Below are positions 15,960 through 25,665 of a stretch of DNA of 64,000 bases, in pieces. The stretch is from NCBI RefSeq assembly GCF_009906855.1, contig NZ_CP047650.1, positions 3,968,001 to 4,032,000 on the forward strand, in the 5' to 3' direction. The notes under the pieces were generated by a model. The model had not been told where the DNA came from, searched no databases, and worked only from the letters and a program-made list of their open reading frames with translations. The DNA is from Xylophilus rhododendri (lineage in GTDB: Bacteria > Pseudomonadota > Gammaproteobacteria > Burkholderiales > Burkholderiaceae_C). The number at the start of each line of letters is the position of its first letter. The first letter of the stretch is position 1. The translations under genes were made by a program, and so were the position numbers.

Positions 15960-18900
15960 ATGCCAGCAGCCCCCATGACCGAAGCCGACATCCCCGAAGC
16001 CTCGGCCGCGCCCCTGCAGCGGGTGGTGAAGATCCGCCGCGACTACAACGACTGGGTCGGCCGCGAGACCCTGGAGGACTATGCCCTGCGTTTCGCGCCC
16101 CGGCGTTTTCGCAAGTGGTCGGAATGGCGGGTGGCGAACACGGCTTTCGGCGCGGCGTCCTTCCTGATCCTGGAGGCGGTGGGCGCCACGCTGCTGGTGC
16201 AGTACGGGGTGATGAACGCCTTCTGGGCCATCCTGGCGACCGGGCTCATCATCTTCCTGGCCGGCCTGCCGATCAGCATCTATGCCGCCCGCTACGGGGT
16301 GGACATGGACCTGCTGACCCGCGGCGCCGGCTTCGGCTACATCGGCTCGACGGTCACCTCGCTGATCTACGCCAGCTTCACCTTCATCTTCTTCGCGCTG
16401 GAGGCCGCGGTGATGGCCTATGCGCTGGAGCTGGCGCTGGGCATACCGCCGCGCTGGGGCTATCTGATCTGCGCGCTGGTGGTGATTCCGCTGGTGACCC
16501 ACGGCGTCTCGGCCATCAGCCGGCTGCAGCTGTGGACCCAGCCCGTCTGGCTGGCCATGCTGGTCGTGCCCTTCGCCTATGTGCTGATGCGCGATCCCAA
16601 GGCCTTCGACGGCATCGTGAACTACGGCGGCGAATACGGCGTGGGCCCGGGCTTCCGCCTGCAGGCCTTCGGCGCGGCGCTGACGGTGGGCATCGCGCTG
16701 ATCACCCAGATGGGCGAGCAGGCCGACTACCTGCGTTTCATGCCCGAGCGCACCGCCGCCAACAAGAAGCGCTGGTGGCTGGGCGTGCTGGCCGGCGGGC
16801 CGGGCTGGGTGGTGCTGGGGGTGGTGAAGATGCTGGGCGGGGCGTGCCTGGCCTGGCTGGCCATCTCGCACATGGTGCCGCCGGAGCGGGCGGTCGACCC
16901 CAACCAGATGTACCTGGCGGCCTACGAGTATGTGTTTCCGCACTACGGCTTCGCGGTGGCGGCCACGGCCTTCTTCGTGGTGCTGTCGCAGCTGAAGATC
17001 AACGTCACCAATGCCTATGCCGGGTCGCTGGCCTGGAGCAACTTCTTCTCGCGCATCACCCACAGCCATCCGGGCCGGGTGGTGTGGGTGGTGTTCAACA
17101 CGCTGATCGCCTTCATGCTGATGGAGATGAACGTGTTCGACGCCCTGGGCGCCGTGCTGGGCCTGTTCTCCAACATCGCCATCGCCTGGATCATGGCGGT
17201 GGTGGCCGACCTGGTGATCAACAAGCCGCTGGGCCTGTCTCCCGCCGGCATCGAGTTCAAGCGGGCCTATCTCTACGACGTGAACCCGGTGGGCACGGGG
17301 GCGATGGGCCTGGCCTCGGCGCTGGCCATCGCGGCCCACCTGGGCATGTTCGGGCCGCTGGCGCAGGCCTTCTCGGCGCTGATCGCACTCGGCACGGCGT
17401 TCGTCGCCTCGCCGCTGCTGGCATGGGCGACGAAGGGCCGCTACTACCTGGCGCGCGAGCCGCTGCCGGCGATCCGCATCCTGCCGGCCGAGGCCACCGG
17501 CGGCGCGGCGCCGCGCACCCTGCGCTGCACCGTCTGCGAGCGCGACTACGAAGGGCCGGACATGGCCTTCTGCCCCGCCTACCGCGGCCACATCTGCTCG
17601 CTGTGCTGCACGCTGGATGCGCGCTGCGGCGACCTGTGCAAGCCGCATGCGAGCCTGGCGGCGCAGTGGTCGCAGGCGCTGCGTTCGCTGCTGCCGCGCC
17701 GGGTCTGGCCTTATCTGGACACGGGTCTCGGCCATTTCCTGCTGCTGATGCTGATCATCGTGCCGCTGCTGGGCGTGGTCTTCGGCATGCTCTACCGGCA
17801 GGAGGCCGGCGCGCTGGGCTCGGCGGCCGCCGGCTCGCTGGCCGCCGGTTTCCTCAAGGCCTACATGGCGCTGCTGGTGATATCGGGCATCGTCGCCTGG
17901 TGGATGGTGCTGGCGCAGGAGAGCCGCCGGGTGGCGCAGGAGGAATCCAACCGCCAGACCCATCTGCTGGTGGAGGAGATCGAATCCCACCGCCGCACCG
18001 ACGCCGCCCTGCAGCAGGCCCGCCAGGTGGCCGAGACCGCACGCGAGCAGGCCGACCAGGCCAACCAGGCCAAGAGCCGCTACATCGGCGCCATCAGCCA
18101 CGAGCTGCGCACGCCGCTCAACAGCATCCTGGGTTATGCCCAGCTGATGGGCGAGGACCCGGCCGTGCCGCCGCACCGGCGCCAGGCGGTGGAAGTGATC
18201 AAGCGCGGCGGCGAACACCTGCTGGGCCTGATCGAGGGCACGCTGGACATCGCCCGCATCGAGGCCGGCAAACTTGCGCTGGAGCTGGCGCCCATGCGCT
18301 TCGCCGACATCGTGCAGGAGATCGCCGACCTGTTCGAACTGCAGGCGCGCGAAAAGGGCCTGTCCTTCTTCTTCGAGGTGGATGGCGCCCTGCCGGCGGT
18401 GGTGCGGGCCGACGAGAAACGGCTGCGCCAGATCCTCATCAACCTGATCGGCAACGCCATCAAGTTCACGCCGCAGGGCAGCGTGACCCTGCGCATGAAA
18501 CACCGGCGCGAGATGGCCACCATCGAGATCGCCGACACCGGCCCGGGCATGGATGCGGAAGAACTCTCGCGCATCTTCGAACCCTTCGCCCGCGGCTCTT
18601 CGCCGGGCGCGCGGGGTGCGCCGGGCGCGGGCCTGGGCCTGTCGATCGCCGAGATGCTCACCGGCCTGATGGGCGGGCAGCTGACCGCCGAGAGCGTGCC
18701 CGGCCAGGGCTCGACCTTCAAGGTGCGCCTCTTCCTGCCCGAACTGGCCGAAGGCCGAGCCAAGCCGCGCAGCACCGTGCTGCGCCGCGGCTACGAAGGC
18801 AAGCGCCGCGACATCCTGGTGGTGGACAACGAGGAGCCCGACCGCGAACTGCTGGTGCAGGTGCTGAGCCCCCTGGGATTCCGCCTGCGCACGGCCGCCA

Positions 18901-19430
18901 GCGGCCACGACTGCCTGGACCTGCTGGCCGCCGGCTACCGGCCCGACGCCATCCTGATGGACCTGGCCATGCCCGGCATCGACGGCTGGGAGACCATCCG
19001 CCGCATCCGCGCGGGCGTGCATGCCGGCATCGCCGTCGCGGTGGTCTCGGCCAATGCCTTCGACAAGGGCCTGGAGAACGACGTGGGCATCACCCCGCAG
19101 GACTTCATCACCAAGCCGCTGCGCCACGGCGAGCTGCTGGACTGGCTGGAGCACCGCCTGCACCTGAAGTGGCGCAGCGAGGCGCCGCCGGCCCCTGTCG
19201 CCCCGCCCGCGCCCGCCGCCGTGGTGCTGCCCGACGCGGCCTCGCTGCAGGCCCTGCGCGAGGGCGCCGAGCTGGGCTATTACCGCGGCATCCTCAACAC
19301 CCTGGCCGACATCGAACGCCGCCAGCCGGCCTGCGCCGTGTTCGTGGAGGAGATGCGGGCGCTGGCGCGACAATTCCGCTTCGAGGCGATCGCCGCGCGC
19401 CTGGCCGCGCCGCAAGCCTCCGCCCCCTGA
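15960..19430 (+). CDS. NCS1 permease-histidine kinase-receiver fusion sensor
   Basis: This is an 1156-residue hybrid. Residues of about 30-500 form an NCS1 (nucleobase/cation symporter) permease-like domain with about 12 membrane segments ('LLTRGAGFGYIGSTVTSLIY', 'MGEQADYLRFMP', 'LSQLKINVTNAYAG'). A Cys-rich stretch at about 522-563 holds eight Cys and may bind metal. Two more membrane segments, a coiled coil, a HisKA domain ('SHELRTPLNSILGYAQLM', phospho-acceptor His714), an HATPase domain with GLGLS, and a receiver domain with Asp1001 ('ILMDLAMPG') follow. The start at 15960 follows AGGA; an in-frame ATG at 15933 also exists. Such permease-fused kinases probably use the transporter fold to sense urea- or nucleobase-related ligands. 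The cognate regulator follows after two bases. Confidence 0.9.
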   Translation: MPAAPMTEADIPEASAAPLQRVVKIRRDYNDWVGRETLEDYALRFAPRRFRKWSEWRVANTAFGAASFLILEAVGATLLVQYGVMNAFWAILATGLIIFLAGLPISIYAARYGVDMDLLTRGAGFGYIGSTVTSLIYASFTFIFFALEAAVMAYALELALGIPPRWGYLICALVVIPLVTHGVSAISRLQLWTQPVWLAMLVVPFAYVLMRDPKAFDGIVNYGGEYGVGPGFRLQAFGAALTVGIALITQMGEQADYLRFMPERTAANKKRWWLGVLAGGPGWVVLGVVKMLGGACLAWLAISHMVPPERAVDPNQMYLAAYEYVFPHYGFAVAATAFFVVLSQLKINVTNAYAGSLAWSNFFSRITHSHPGRVVWVVFNTLIAFMLMEMNVFDALGAVLGLFSNIAIAWIMAVVADLVINKPLGLSPAGIEFKRAYLYDVNPVGTGAMGLASALAIAAHLGMFGPLAQAFSALIALGTAFVASPLLAWATKGRYYLAREPLPAIRILPAEATGGAAPRTLRCTVCERDYEGPDMAFCPAYRGHICSLCCTLDARCGDLCKPHASLAAQWSQALRSLLPRRVWPYLDTGLGHFLLLMLIIVPLLGVVFGMLYRQEAGALGSAAAGSLAAGFLKAYMALLVISGIVAWWMVLAQESRRVAQEESNRQTHLLVEEIESHRRTDAALQQARQVAETAREQADQANQAKSRYIGAISHELRTPLNSILGYAQLMGEDPAVPPHRRQAVEVIKRGGEHLLGLIEGTLDIARIEAGKLALELAPMRFADIVQEIADLFELQAREKGLSFFFEVDGALPAVVRADEKRLRQILINLIGNAIKFTPQGSVTLRMKHRREMATIEIADTGPGMDAEELSRIFEPFARGSSPGARGAPGAGLGLSIAEMLTGLMGGQLTAESVPGQGSTFKVRLFLPELAEGRAKPRSTVLRRGYEGKRRDILVVDNEEPDRELLVQVLSPLGFRLRTAASGHDCLDLLAAGYRPDAILMDLAMPGIDGWETIRRIRAGVHAGIAVAVVSANAFDKGLENDVGITPQDFITKPLRHGELLDWLEHRLHLKWRSEAPPAPVAPPAPAAVVLPDAASLQALREGAELGYYRGILNTLADIERRQPACAVFVEEMRALARQFRFEAIAARLAAPQASAP

Positions 19431-19432
19431 AC

Positions 19433-20437
19433 ATGGACTCCCCCCTGACCGCTCCCGCCCTGCAGTCCCTGGACCGCGCCAACAGCGACCTGGTGCTGAT
19501 CGTCGACGACGTGCCCGACAACCTGGCCCTGCTGCACGACGCGCTGGACGAATCCGGCTACACGGTGCTGGTGGCCACCTCCGGCGAATCGGCCCTGGCG
19601 CGGGCGGCGCAGGCGCGGCCGGACATCGTGCTGCTCGACGCCATGATGCCCGGCATGGACGGCTTCGAGGTGGCGCGCCGGCTCAAGGCCGACCCGGCCA
19701 CGGCGCACATCCCCATCGTCTTCATGACCGGGCTGACCGAGACCGAGCACCTGGTGGCCGCGCTGGGCGCCGGCGCCACCGACTACGTCACCAAGCCGAT
19801 CAAGCCCAAGGAAGTGCTGGCGCGCATGAACGTGCACCTGCAGGGCGCCCGCCAGGCCCGGCAGGCCGCCAGCCAGGCCGGCCAGGCGCGCAATGCGCTC
19901 GATGCCTTCGGCTACGCCAGCATCACCGTGCGGGCGGGCGACGGCCGGCTGATGTGGCAGACGCCGCTGGCGCGCGAGCTGCTGGAGCGCTGGTTCGGCA
20001 CCGCCGCGCCGGTCACGCCGCCTGCCGTGCTCGACTGGCTGCGCCGCCATGTGAAGGACGGCCCGCCGGCGGCCGAACCGCCGCGCCTGTCCTTCGAGCA
20101 GGGCGCCGCGCGGCTGTCCATCCGCCTGCACCGCCAGACCGGCGACAGCGAGGACGGCGGCGACTGGCTGCTGGTGATGCGCGAGGCCAGCGACGCGGCG
20201 GTGATCGAGGCCATGCGCCTGTCCTTCACCCTCACCGCGCGCGAGGCCGAGGTGCTGTACTGGGTGGTCAAGGGCAAGATCAACCGCGACATCGGCGACA
20301 TCCTCGGCTCCAGCCCGGCCACGGTGAAGAAGCACCTGGAGCGCATCCTCGCCAAGATGGGCGTGGAGACCCGCACGGCGGCCGCCGGCATGGCGATGAA
20401 CCGCATCCGGCAGCTGCATCCGCAGTTCGAGGCCTGA
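19433..20437 (+). CDS. Response regulator, receiver plus LuxR-type HTH
   Basis: This 334-residue regulator starts two bases after the sensor-kinase stop and is therefore co-transcribed. Residues of about 20-140 are a receiver domain with phospho-acceptor Asp69 ('IVLLDAMMPGMDG') and the conserved Lys ('YVTKPIKPKE'). A middle part of unclear fold follows. A C-terminal LuxR/GerE helix-turn-helix occupies about 267-317 ('LTAREAEVLYWVVKGK', 'SSPATVKKHLERILAKMG'). The likely target is the urea-transport operon downstream, whose promoter carries a dyad at 27242-27259. The last 47 bases of this gene and the 17 after it recur as an imperfect copy at 21283-21346. Confidence 0.9.
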   Translation: MDSPLTAPALQSLDRANSDLVLIVDDVPDNLALLHDALDESGYTVLVATSGESALARAAQARPDIVLLDAMMPGMDGFEVARRLKADPATAHIPIVFMTGLTETEHLVAALGAGATDYVTKPIKPKEVLARMNVHLQGARQARQAASQAGQARNALDAFGYASITVRAGDGRLMWQTPLARELLERWFGTAAPVTPPAVLDWLRRHVKDGPPAAEPPRLSFEQGAARLSIRLHRQTGDSEDGGDWLLVMREASDAAVIEAMRLSFTLTAREAEVLYWVVKGKINRDIGDILGSSPATVKKHLERILAKMGVETRTAAAGMAMNRIRQLHPQFEA

Positions 20438-20454
20438 GGCGGCAGAGGCCGCGC
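20391..20454 (+). repeat. Direct repeat copy 1: 3' end of the response-regulator gene
   Basis: These 64 bases run from the last codons of the regulator gene (MNRIRQLHPQFEA region) past its TGA. They recur without gaps at 21283-21346 with 55 of 64 positions identical. The repeat abuts the PIP box at 20458. Confidence 0.85.
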
Positions 20455-20457
20455 ACC

Positions 20458-20519
20458 TTCGCGGGATGCGGAGAGCGTTCGTGATGCGCGCAGGCGCCGG
20501 GCGGGAGGCTGCGCAGAGT
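20458..20519 (+). promoter_or_regulatory. PIP box with consensus -10 (CAGAGT)
   Basis: TTCGC (20458-20462), N15, TTCGT (20478-20482), N31, CAGAGT (20514-20519), which fits YANNNT fully. The hexamer places transcription start near 20526, so the ATG at 20551 rather than any upstream ATG is the start of the next gene. Confidence 0.87.
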
Positions 20520-20550
20520 GATGCCTCCTTCACTTCCCGGATGCGTTGCC

Positions 20551-21291
20551 ATGCAACAGTTTTTCTCCAACCTGGCCTGGCCGGTGCAATGTCCTCCCAC
20601 CTACGCCCATCAGGCTTTGGGCCTGTGCACGGCCAGACCGATGGAGCCCGATGCCGACAGCGGCATCATCGAACGCACCGAGGAATCTCCCCATTGGAAG
20701 CATCCGGAGATGGTGCTCAGTCCGGATCTGCAGGGGCTGCTCTGCATGACGGCCACGGAGAACGGCACTGTTTCGCAGAGCGACGTCGAATTCCTGAGCC
20801 GGATGAAGCACGGCGGCGTGGACGAGGCTGTCCAGATGTTTCGACCATGCTTGCGCAAGCATCGCGATGACCGGGGCGCATCAACGTACACGGGACCCTA
20901 CTGGTATCTGGGCAACGAGTGGGACAAAGAATATTTCGGCACATTGACGCACATCAGGGTCTCGAACCTCCTGGAAGAAGCGCTTCGTGCGCTCGATGAG
21001 CAGATGGGAAGGGCCGTGTCGCAGCTGGAGACCCCCCAGATGGCGCAAACGCTGGCCAGGCATGGGCTGCTACCTGAGCACGTGAGACGGGAATTGCAGC
21101 GCATCGACGAAGCGGAGCGCAAGGAGATGATCGAGCAGGTCGCGAGCGGAACCCCTGACCGGCTGAGGATTCCCACCACCGAAACCTTGCTCGATATGGC
21201 GCTGAAGGCGGCCAGACAGCCCCCGCAACTTGCGCCGAAACCCGCAATCGGCACCCGCATCCTGGACTGGCTCAAGTGGCCGTGGCGATGA
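20551..21291 (+). CDS. Candidate type III effector, helical-module protein (246 aa)
   Basis: Function not recognised. It starts MQQFFSNLAW at 20551, about 25 bases after the predicted transcription start. The ATG at 20521 and the GTG at 20518 are too close to the -10. The second half is a predicted helical module ('NLLEEALRALDEQMGRAVSQ', 'LARHGLLPEHVRRELQRID') that also appears in the products of 23647-24471 ('GLADIGVLPGQVHAHLNRL') and 24631-25656 ('LNEQGLNYGDVELQLRD'). Codon use is more relaxed, with more A/T, than in the neighbouring core genes, consistent with transfer. Its last codons and stop lie inside copy 2 of the regulator-tail repeat, so its C-terminus was fixed by that duplication. 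Confidence 0.72.
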   Translation: MQQFFSNLAWPVQCPPTYAHQALGLCTARPMEPDADSGIIERTEESPHWKHPEMVLSPDLQGLLCMTATENGTVSQSDVEFLSRMKHGGVDEAVQMFRPCLRKHRDDRGASTYTGPYWYLGNEWDKEYFGTLTHIRVSNLLEEALRALDEQMGRAVSQLETPQMAQTLARHGLLPEHVRRELQRIDEAERKEMIEQVASGTPDRLRIPTTETLLDMALKAARQPPQLAPKPAIGTRILDWLKWPWR

Positions 21292-21346
21292 ATCCCATGC
21301 GACAGCTGCATCCGTAGTTCGAGGCCTGAGGAAGGGGAGGCCGCGC
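21283..21346 (+). repeat. Direct repeat copy 2 of the response-regulator tail
   Basis: An imperfect copy (55/64) of 20391-20454. The regulator reading frame is no longer open here (CAG has become TAG). A half PIP site, TTCGT at 21351-21355, follows at the place equivalent to the real box behind copy 1, but its second half has decayed to TGCAG. Confidence 0.85.
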
Positions 21347-21406
21347 CGATTTCGTGGGCGCAGGCATGTCTGCAGATCCCGAAGTCGCCGATTGACAGGA
21401 CCGGGC

Positions 21407-21469
21407 TTCGTGCGGAGGGACAGCGACTTCGCGAACGCTTTCCTCGCGGATGGAACGGGCCGCGATGGT
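21407..21469 (+). promoter_or_regulatory. PIP-like box with 16-base spacer
   Basis: TTCGT (21407-21411), 16 bases, TTCGC (21428-21432), N31, GATGGT (21464-21469). The half-sites are perfect but the spacer is one base longer than the other boxes. Activity is therefore less certain. Confidence 0.5.
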
Positions 21470-21502
21470 CGCACTTTCATCCCGGGACGAAAGGACCAGG
21501 CC

Positions 21503-22521
<1,019 letters not shown>

Positions 22522-22526
22522 GGTCT

Positions 22527-22587
22527 TTCGCCACGTGCGACGGCGCTTCGGCCCGGCCCTTGCGGGCGGTCGGCTGGCGAAGAGACT
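22527..22587 (+). promoter_or_regulatory. PIP box (first of two) with GAGACT -10
   Basis: TTCGC (22527-22531), N15, TTCGG (22547-22551), N30, GAGACT (22582-22587). It begins six bases after the stop of the preceding gene. Confidence 0.72.
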
Positions 22588-22593
22588 GCAGGC

Positions 22594-22618
22594 TTCGTGA
22601 CCGACCGCAGCCGTTCGC
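22594..22618 (+). promoter_or_regulatory. PIP box (second of two)
   Basis: TTCGT (22594-22598), N15, TTCGC (22614-22618). No good YANNNT hexamer stands 30-32 bases downstream, so it may act as an extra activator site or be fortuitous. Confidence 0.5.
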
Positions 22619-22717
22619 CAGGATGCCTTCCACCCCCGTCACCGTTGCCGTCCCGCCCTGCCGGTGCTGCTGGTCTGCAAGGCCGGCATCCCGGTCGGTG
22701 AAGAGGCCCGGCGCATC

Positions 22718-23548
22718 ATGATTCCCCAGTCCCCGAACAGGCCCGGCGTGCTGCTGCCGCTTCTGGAGCAGCTTGGCCGCCAGCTGCTGCACCGGCGGCA
22801 GCCGACGCTCAGCGGACCAGCCCGGACGCTGGAGATCGGCGCCGACCTGCGTGCCATCCTCGAGCTGGACGAGGAAGGCGCACCGACGAAAGGGCAAGGC
22901 GAGGATTCCCACCACGAGCCAGCAGAAGCCCGCGGCACGCCGTCGATCCGGGCCCCGCGCGCCCGGCGCGAGGCGGCCTTCAACGGCAAGCTGCCGCCCC
23001 CGCCGGTGCTCCGGCTGCCCGAGGCCCGCAACCACACCCAGGCCCTGGCGCTGCTGTGGGACTTCGAAACCCATATGAAGGATCGCCTGCGGCAGATGCA
23101 CGGCACCTGGGAGGAGGTGGCGGAGCTGAGCGGCGGCCGTATCGAATTCGGCAGCGCCGAAGACCTGGCCATGACCTTTCCCTGCGCGCTGAAGGTCCAT
23201 GCCCACCGGCTCGGAGACCGCCATTCGCGGCCCTGGCTGCAGGACCTGGCCCGATTCACCGCGCAATATCCGCGCGCGCCGGCCCGGCACGATTCGCCGC
23301 CCACCCACGGACAGTACGCTCAGGTGCCCTTGCTGGGCGGCAAGGTGGCCATCGTCTCCCGCGCCAACCACGAGGTCTTGCTGAGCCTGGACCGTATCCA
23401 GTGGATCCCGACCGGGCTCTACACCGACGATGTCATCGAGCACGCCAAGCTGTTCATGTGGATGCGCATCTGCCGCGAAGCCGGCCGGCTCGCCTCGCGC
23501 CTGGAGCAGCAGGACGACCGTTACGTCACCCATGTGCTGCGGGGCTGA
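22718..23548 (+). CDS. Candidate type III effector, C-domain family (276 aa)
   Basis: Function not recognised. It starts MIPQSPNRPGVLLP at 22718, chosen because the paralog at 21503 opens the same way; an in-frame start at 22664 is possible. The N-terminal 100 residues are Pro/Arg/Glu-rich. The C-terminal domain (about 105-270) is shared by four genes in this island: 'ALALLWDFETHMKDRLRQ', 'LAMTFPCALKV', 'QYPRAPA', 'LSLDRIQWIPTGLYTDDVIE' and 'HAKLFMWMRICRE'. It has two PIP boxes upstream. The next gene begins 99 bases downstream without its own box, so the two may share a transcript. Confidence 0.74.
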   Translation: MIPQSPNRPGVLLPLLEQLGRQLLHRRQPTLSGPARTLEIGADLRAILELDEEGAPTKGQGEDSHHEPAEARGTPSIRAPRARREAAFNGKLPPPPVLRLPEARNHTQALALLWDFETHMKDRLRQMHGTWEEVAELSGGRIEFGSAEDLAMTFPCALKVHAHRLGDRHSRPWLQDLARFTAQYPRAPARHDSPPTHGQYAQVPLLGGKVAIVSRANHEVLLSLDRIQWIPTGLYTDDVIEHAKLFMWMRICREAGRLASRLEQQDDRYVTHVLRG

Positions 23549-23646
23549 GGGCGGTGCGCGCAGCCGTCGCGGACTTCGCATGGCATGACACCGGGCGGCG
23601 GGTCGGCTTGCAAAGTCCCGATCTTTGCAAAGAAGGAGCGATACCG

Positions 23647-24471
23647 ATGGCGCTTTTGCCTCCAGCCGTCCAGGGCCTGCTGGCCTCCATGAACCTGCCG
23701 GGCCTGACCGGCGCATTACTGCCCTCGACGGATGGCACGCTGGCGGCCGCCAGCATCAGCACGGCCGAGGATGCCGGCGACCGACTCGCGCAGCTGAACC
23801 AACTGGGCGCCAGGCAGACCCGGCCCGGGGGCTGGAGCAGCTACCGCCTGGCCCGGGATGCCGACGCCGTCGCCGATGTCCTGCCGCCCCTGCCGCCCAC
23901 CGATCCCGCAAGCCTGCGTGCGGCCGGCACCGAAGGCCTGCTGCGGCAGTACATGGAGCTCTGGTACAGCGGCCCCTTCCAGCGCCATTCGCAGCGCGAC
24001 GCACTGCTGGGGCGCTGGACCGCGCAGGTGCTGGCCACCCTGCGCGGCAGCCTGGCGGACCGGCAGTCCGCCGACCTGCTGCAGCGCGCCTTCGTGAGCA
24101 CCAAGGATGCCTCCGAATTGCTCACCAAGCGCCTGCATGCCCAGTTCGCCGTCCTGGAGCAGCCAGCGTTTCGGGCGGGGCTGGCCGACATCGGTGTGCT
24201 GCCCGGGCAGGTGCATGCCCACCTGAACCGGCTGGCCAACCAGATCGTGGAAGGCTTCGAGCAGCTGGCGCTGCAGGGCGAGATCCTCTATCCGCTGGTG
24301 GCGCCTGGCAGTGCCCTGATGCAGCAGGCGGTGAACGCGGCTTATCAGGAGGCGCTGGCGGCGGCGGCCGAACCGGCGCTGCCATCCAGCAGCAGCACCA
24401 CCACCTCCTCCTCCTCGACGGCTGCGAAGGCCCCGACGCCGAACCCTTACCGCTACGCCTGGTTCACCTGA
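23647..24471 (+). CDS. Candidate effector, helical-module protein with Ser/Thr tail (274 aa)
   Basis: Function not recognised. The ATG at 23647 follows a good AAGGAG. The middle and C-terminal parts are rich in predicted helices and include the module seen in 20551-21291: 'LEQPAFRAGLADIGVLPGQV' against 'LETPQMAQTLARHGLLPEHV'. The end is a Ser/Thr/Ala-rich low-complexity tail followed by 'NPYRYAWFT'. No complete PIP box lies in the 99-base gap before it (only a lone TTCGC at 23575), so it is probably transcribed with 22718-23548. Confidence 0.7.
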   Translation: MALLPPAVQGLLASMNLPGLTGALLPSTDGTLAAASISTAEDAGDRLAQLNQLGARQTRPGGWSSYRLARDADAVADVLPPLPPTDPASLRAAGTEGLLRQYMELWYSGPFQRHSQRDALLGRWTAQVLATLRGSLADRQSADLLQRAFVSTKDASELLTKRLHAQFAVLEQPAFRAGLADIGVLPGQVHAHLNRLANQIVEGFEQLALQGEILYPLVAPGSALMQQAVNAAYQEALAAAAEPALPSSSSTTTSSSSTAAKAPTPNPYRYAWFT

Positions 24472-24527
24472 ACGCCGCGAGCCGGCTTCGCATCGCCGAC
24501 GGCCCCTCAGGGCTTACCCGCCTTGCG

Positions 24528-24589
24528 TTCGGCGGCGGCGGCGCGGGTTCGCGAGGCCCGCGCGGCGCGGCATCGCCGGCGCGCACCGT
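24528..24589 (+). promoter_or_regulatory. PIP box with consensus -10 (CACCGT)
   Basis: TTCGG (24528-24532), N15, TTCGC (24548-24552), N31, CACCGT (24584-24589). All elements fit the hrp_II form. Confidence 0.82.
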
Positions 24590-24630
24590 GGTGGCCTGTC
24601 CACTCGCGCCGCTGCGTGAAAAGGTGCCGT

Positions 24631-25656
24631 ATGCAATCCTTTGTCTTCAAGCTGGCCGGTGCGGCGGCCTCGGCGCCCGCAGCGCTGGGGCTGCTGCTGC
24701 ATGCCGGTCCCATGGCGGCAGAAGACGGCGGCATCGGCCGGCCGCCGATGCTGCTCAGTCCACAGATGCTGGCGATGTTGGGCATCACAACCGAAGAGGC
24801 GGTGGCGTCAAACCATGCAGCGCGCATCCAGCGCAGCACAAACGAAACCAGCCTGGAAGATGCCTACGACCTGCTGGAACGCCGGATGGCGCGGGTGCGC
24901 CTGCAATCGATGGACGAAAGCATGCGCCCGTGGCTGAACGAGCAGGGGCTGAACTACGGCGACGTGGAGCTGCAGCTGCGTGACCAGGAGAAGGCCTTGC
25001 GGCGCATGCTGCGCGGCGAGCATGCCCGTGGCCGCCTGGCGCTGTCCCAGGTGCCGCTGGTGCGCAGCATGTTCGCCACGGCGATAGCGGATGCCCTCAA
25101 GGCCCGGCCGCCCGCGCCGACCACCCCACTGGCCACGCCCGCGCCGACGGCGGTGCCGGCCACCGCCCGGGTACAGCCGCCGGACTCGGCCCGGCGGACT
25201 TCGGCGCTGCGCCTGCTGTCATCCTTCGCGGCCTCGGCCCATGTGCAGCTGAGCCAGATCCAGGACCGCAGCCCGCAGGGCCTGTGGGAGGTGGTGACCG
25301 GCATCATCCGCTTCGCCTCGGCGCAGCAGATGCTGGCCACCTTTCCCTGCGCCGTCTCGGTGAGCGGCGGCGCCGATGGTGTTCCCTTCAACGCCGGCTA
25401 TCCGCGCTCGGCGGCACCGCGCAGCTCGGTGGTGGCGGGGCTGGTGCAGAACCGCCATGCGGTGGTGGCCTGGTCGCCGGACCGGCGCTCGGCGCGCATC
25501 TCACTCAACGGCTTCGACTGGGCCGAGGGGCTGACCACCTATACCGATGCGGAGGTCGAAGCCGCCAAGCTGCGCATGTGGGCTTCGATCCTCCAGCAGG
25601 CCTATTACCTCTACGGCATAGCCGTCCTGGGCCGGCGCAACCTGCCGGACGGCTGA
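24631..25656 (+). CDS. Candidate type III effector with helical module plus C-domain (341 aa)
   Basis: Function not recognised. It starts MQSFVFKLAG at 24631 with AAAAGG upstream. Residues of about 70-160 form a helical module ('LEDAYDLLERRMARVRLQSM', 'LNEQGLNYGDVELQLRD') related to the products of 20551-21291 and 23647-24471. A Pro/Thr/Ala linker (about 160-190) leads to the C-domain of the 21503 and 22718 genes ('MLATFPCAVSVSGG', 'GYPRSAAPRSSVVAGLVQ', 'GLTTYTDAEVEAAKLRMW'). It therefore joins in one chain two modules that are separate proteins next door. The hydrophobic N-terminus looks a little like a signal peptide, but the PIP box argues for type III export. Confidence 0.75.
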   Translation: MQSFVFKLAGAAASAPAALGLLLHAGPMAAEDGGIGRPPMLLSPQMLAMLGITTEEAVASNHAARIQRSTNETSLEDAYDLLERRMARVRLQSMDESMRPWLNEQGLNYGDVELQLRDQEKALRRMLRGEHARGRLALSQVPLVRSMFATAIADALKARPPAPTTPLATPAPTAVPATARVQPPDSARRTSALRLLSSFAASAHVQLSQIQDRSPQGLWEVVTGIIRFASAQQMLATFPCAVSVSGGADGVPFNAGYPRSAAPRSSVVAGLVQNRHAVVAWSPDRRSARISLNGFDWAEGLTTYTDAEVEAAKLRMWASILQQAYYLYGIAVLGRRNLPDG

Positions 25657-25665
25657 GGCCGGCGA

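Noticed and set aside
15396..19415. 1339-codon minus-strand frame opposite the sensor kinase
   Set aside because: Only its last 144 codons (15396-15827) form a plausible gene with its own start and signal peptide; the rest is antisense shadow of the permease-kinase gene.
20518..20550. Upstream starts (GTG 20518, ATG 20521) for the first island gene
   Set aside because: 20518 is within the -10 hexamer and 20521 is before the predicted transcription start; 20551 is the first usable ATG.
21351..21375. PIP box behind copy 2 of the regulator-tail repeat
   Set aside because: The second half-site reads TGCAG; it is a decayed copy of the box at 20458.
23575..23599. Possible PIP box before the 23647 gene
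   Set aside because: Only the first half (TTCGC) is present; the position of the second half reads GCGGC.
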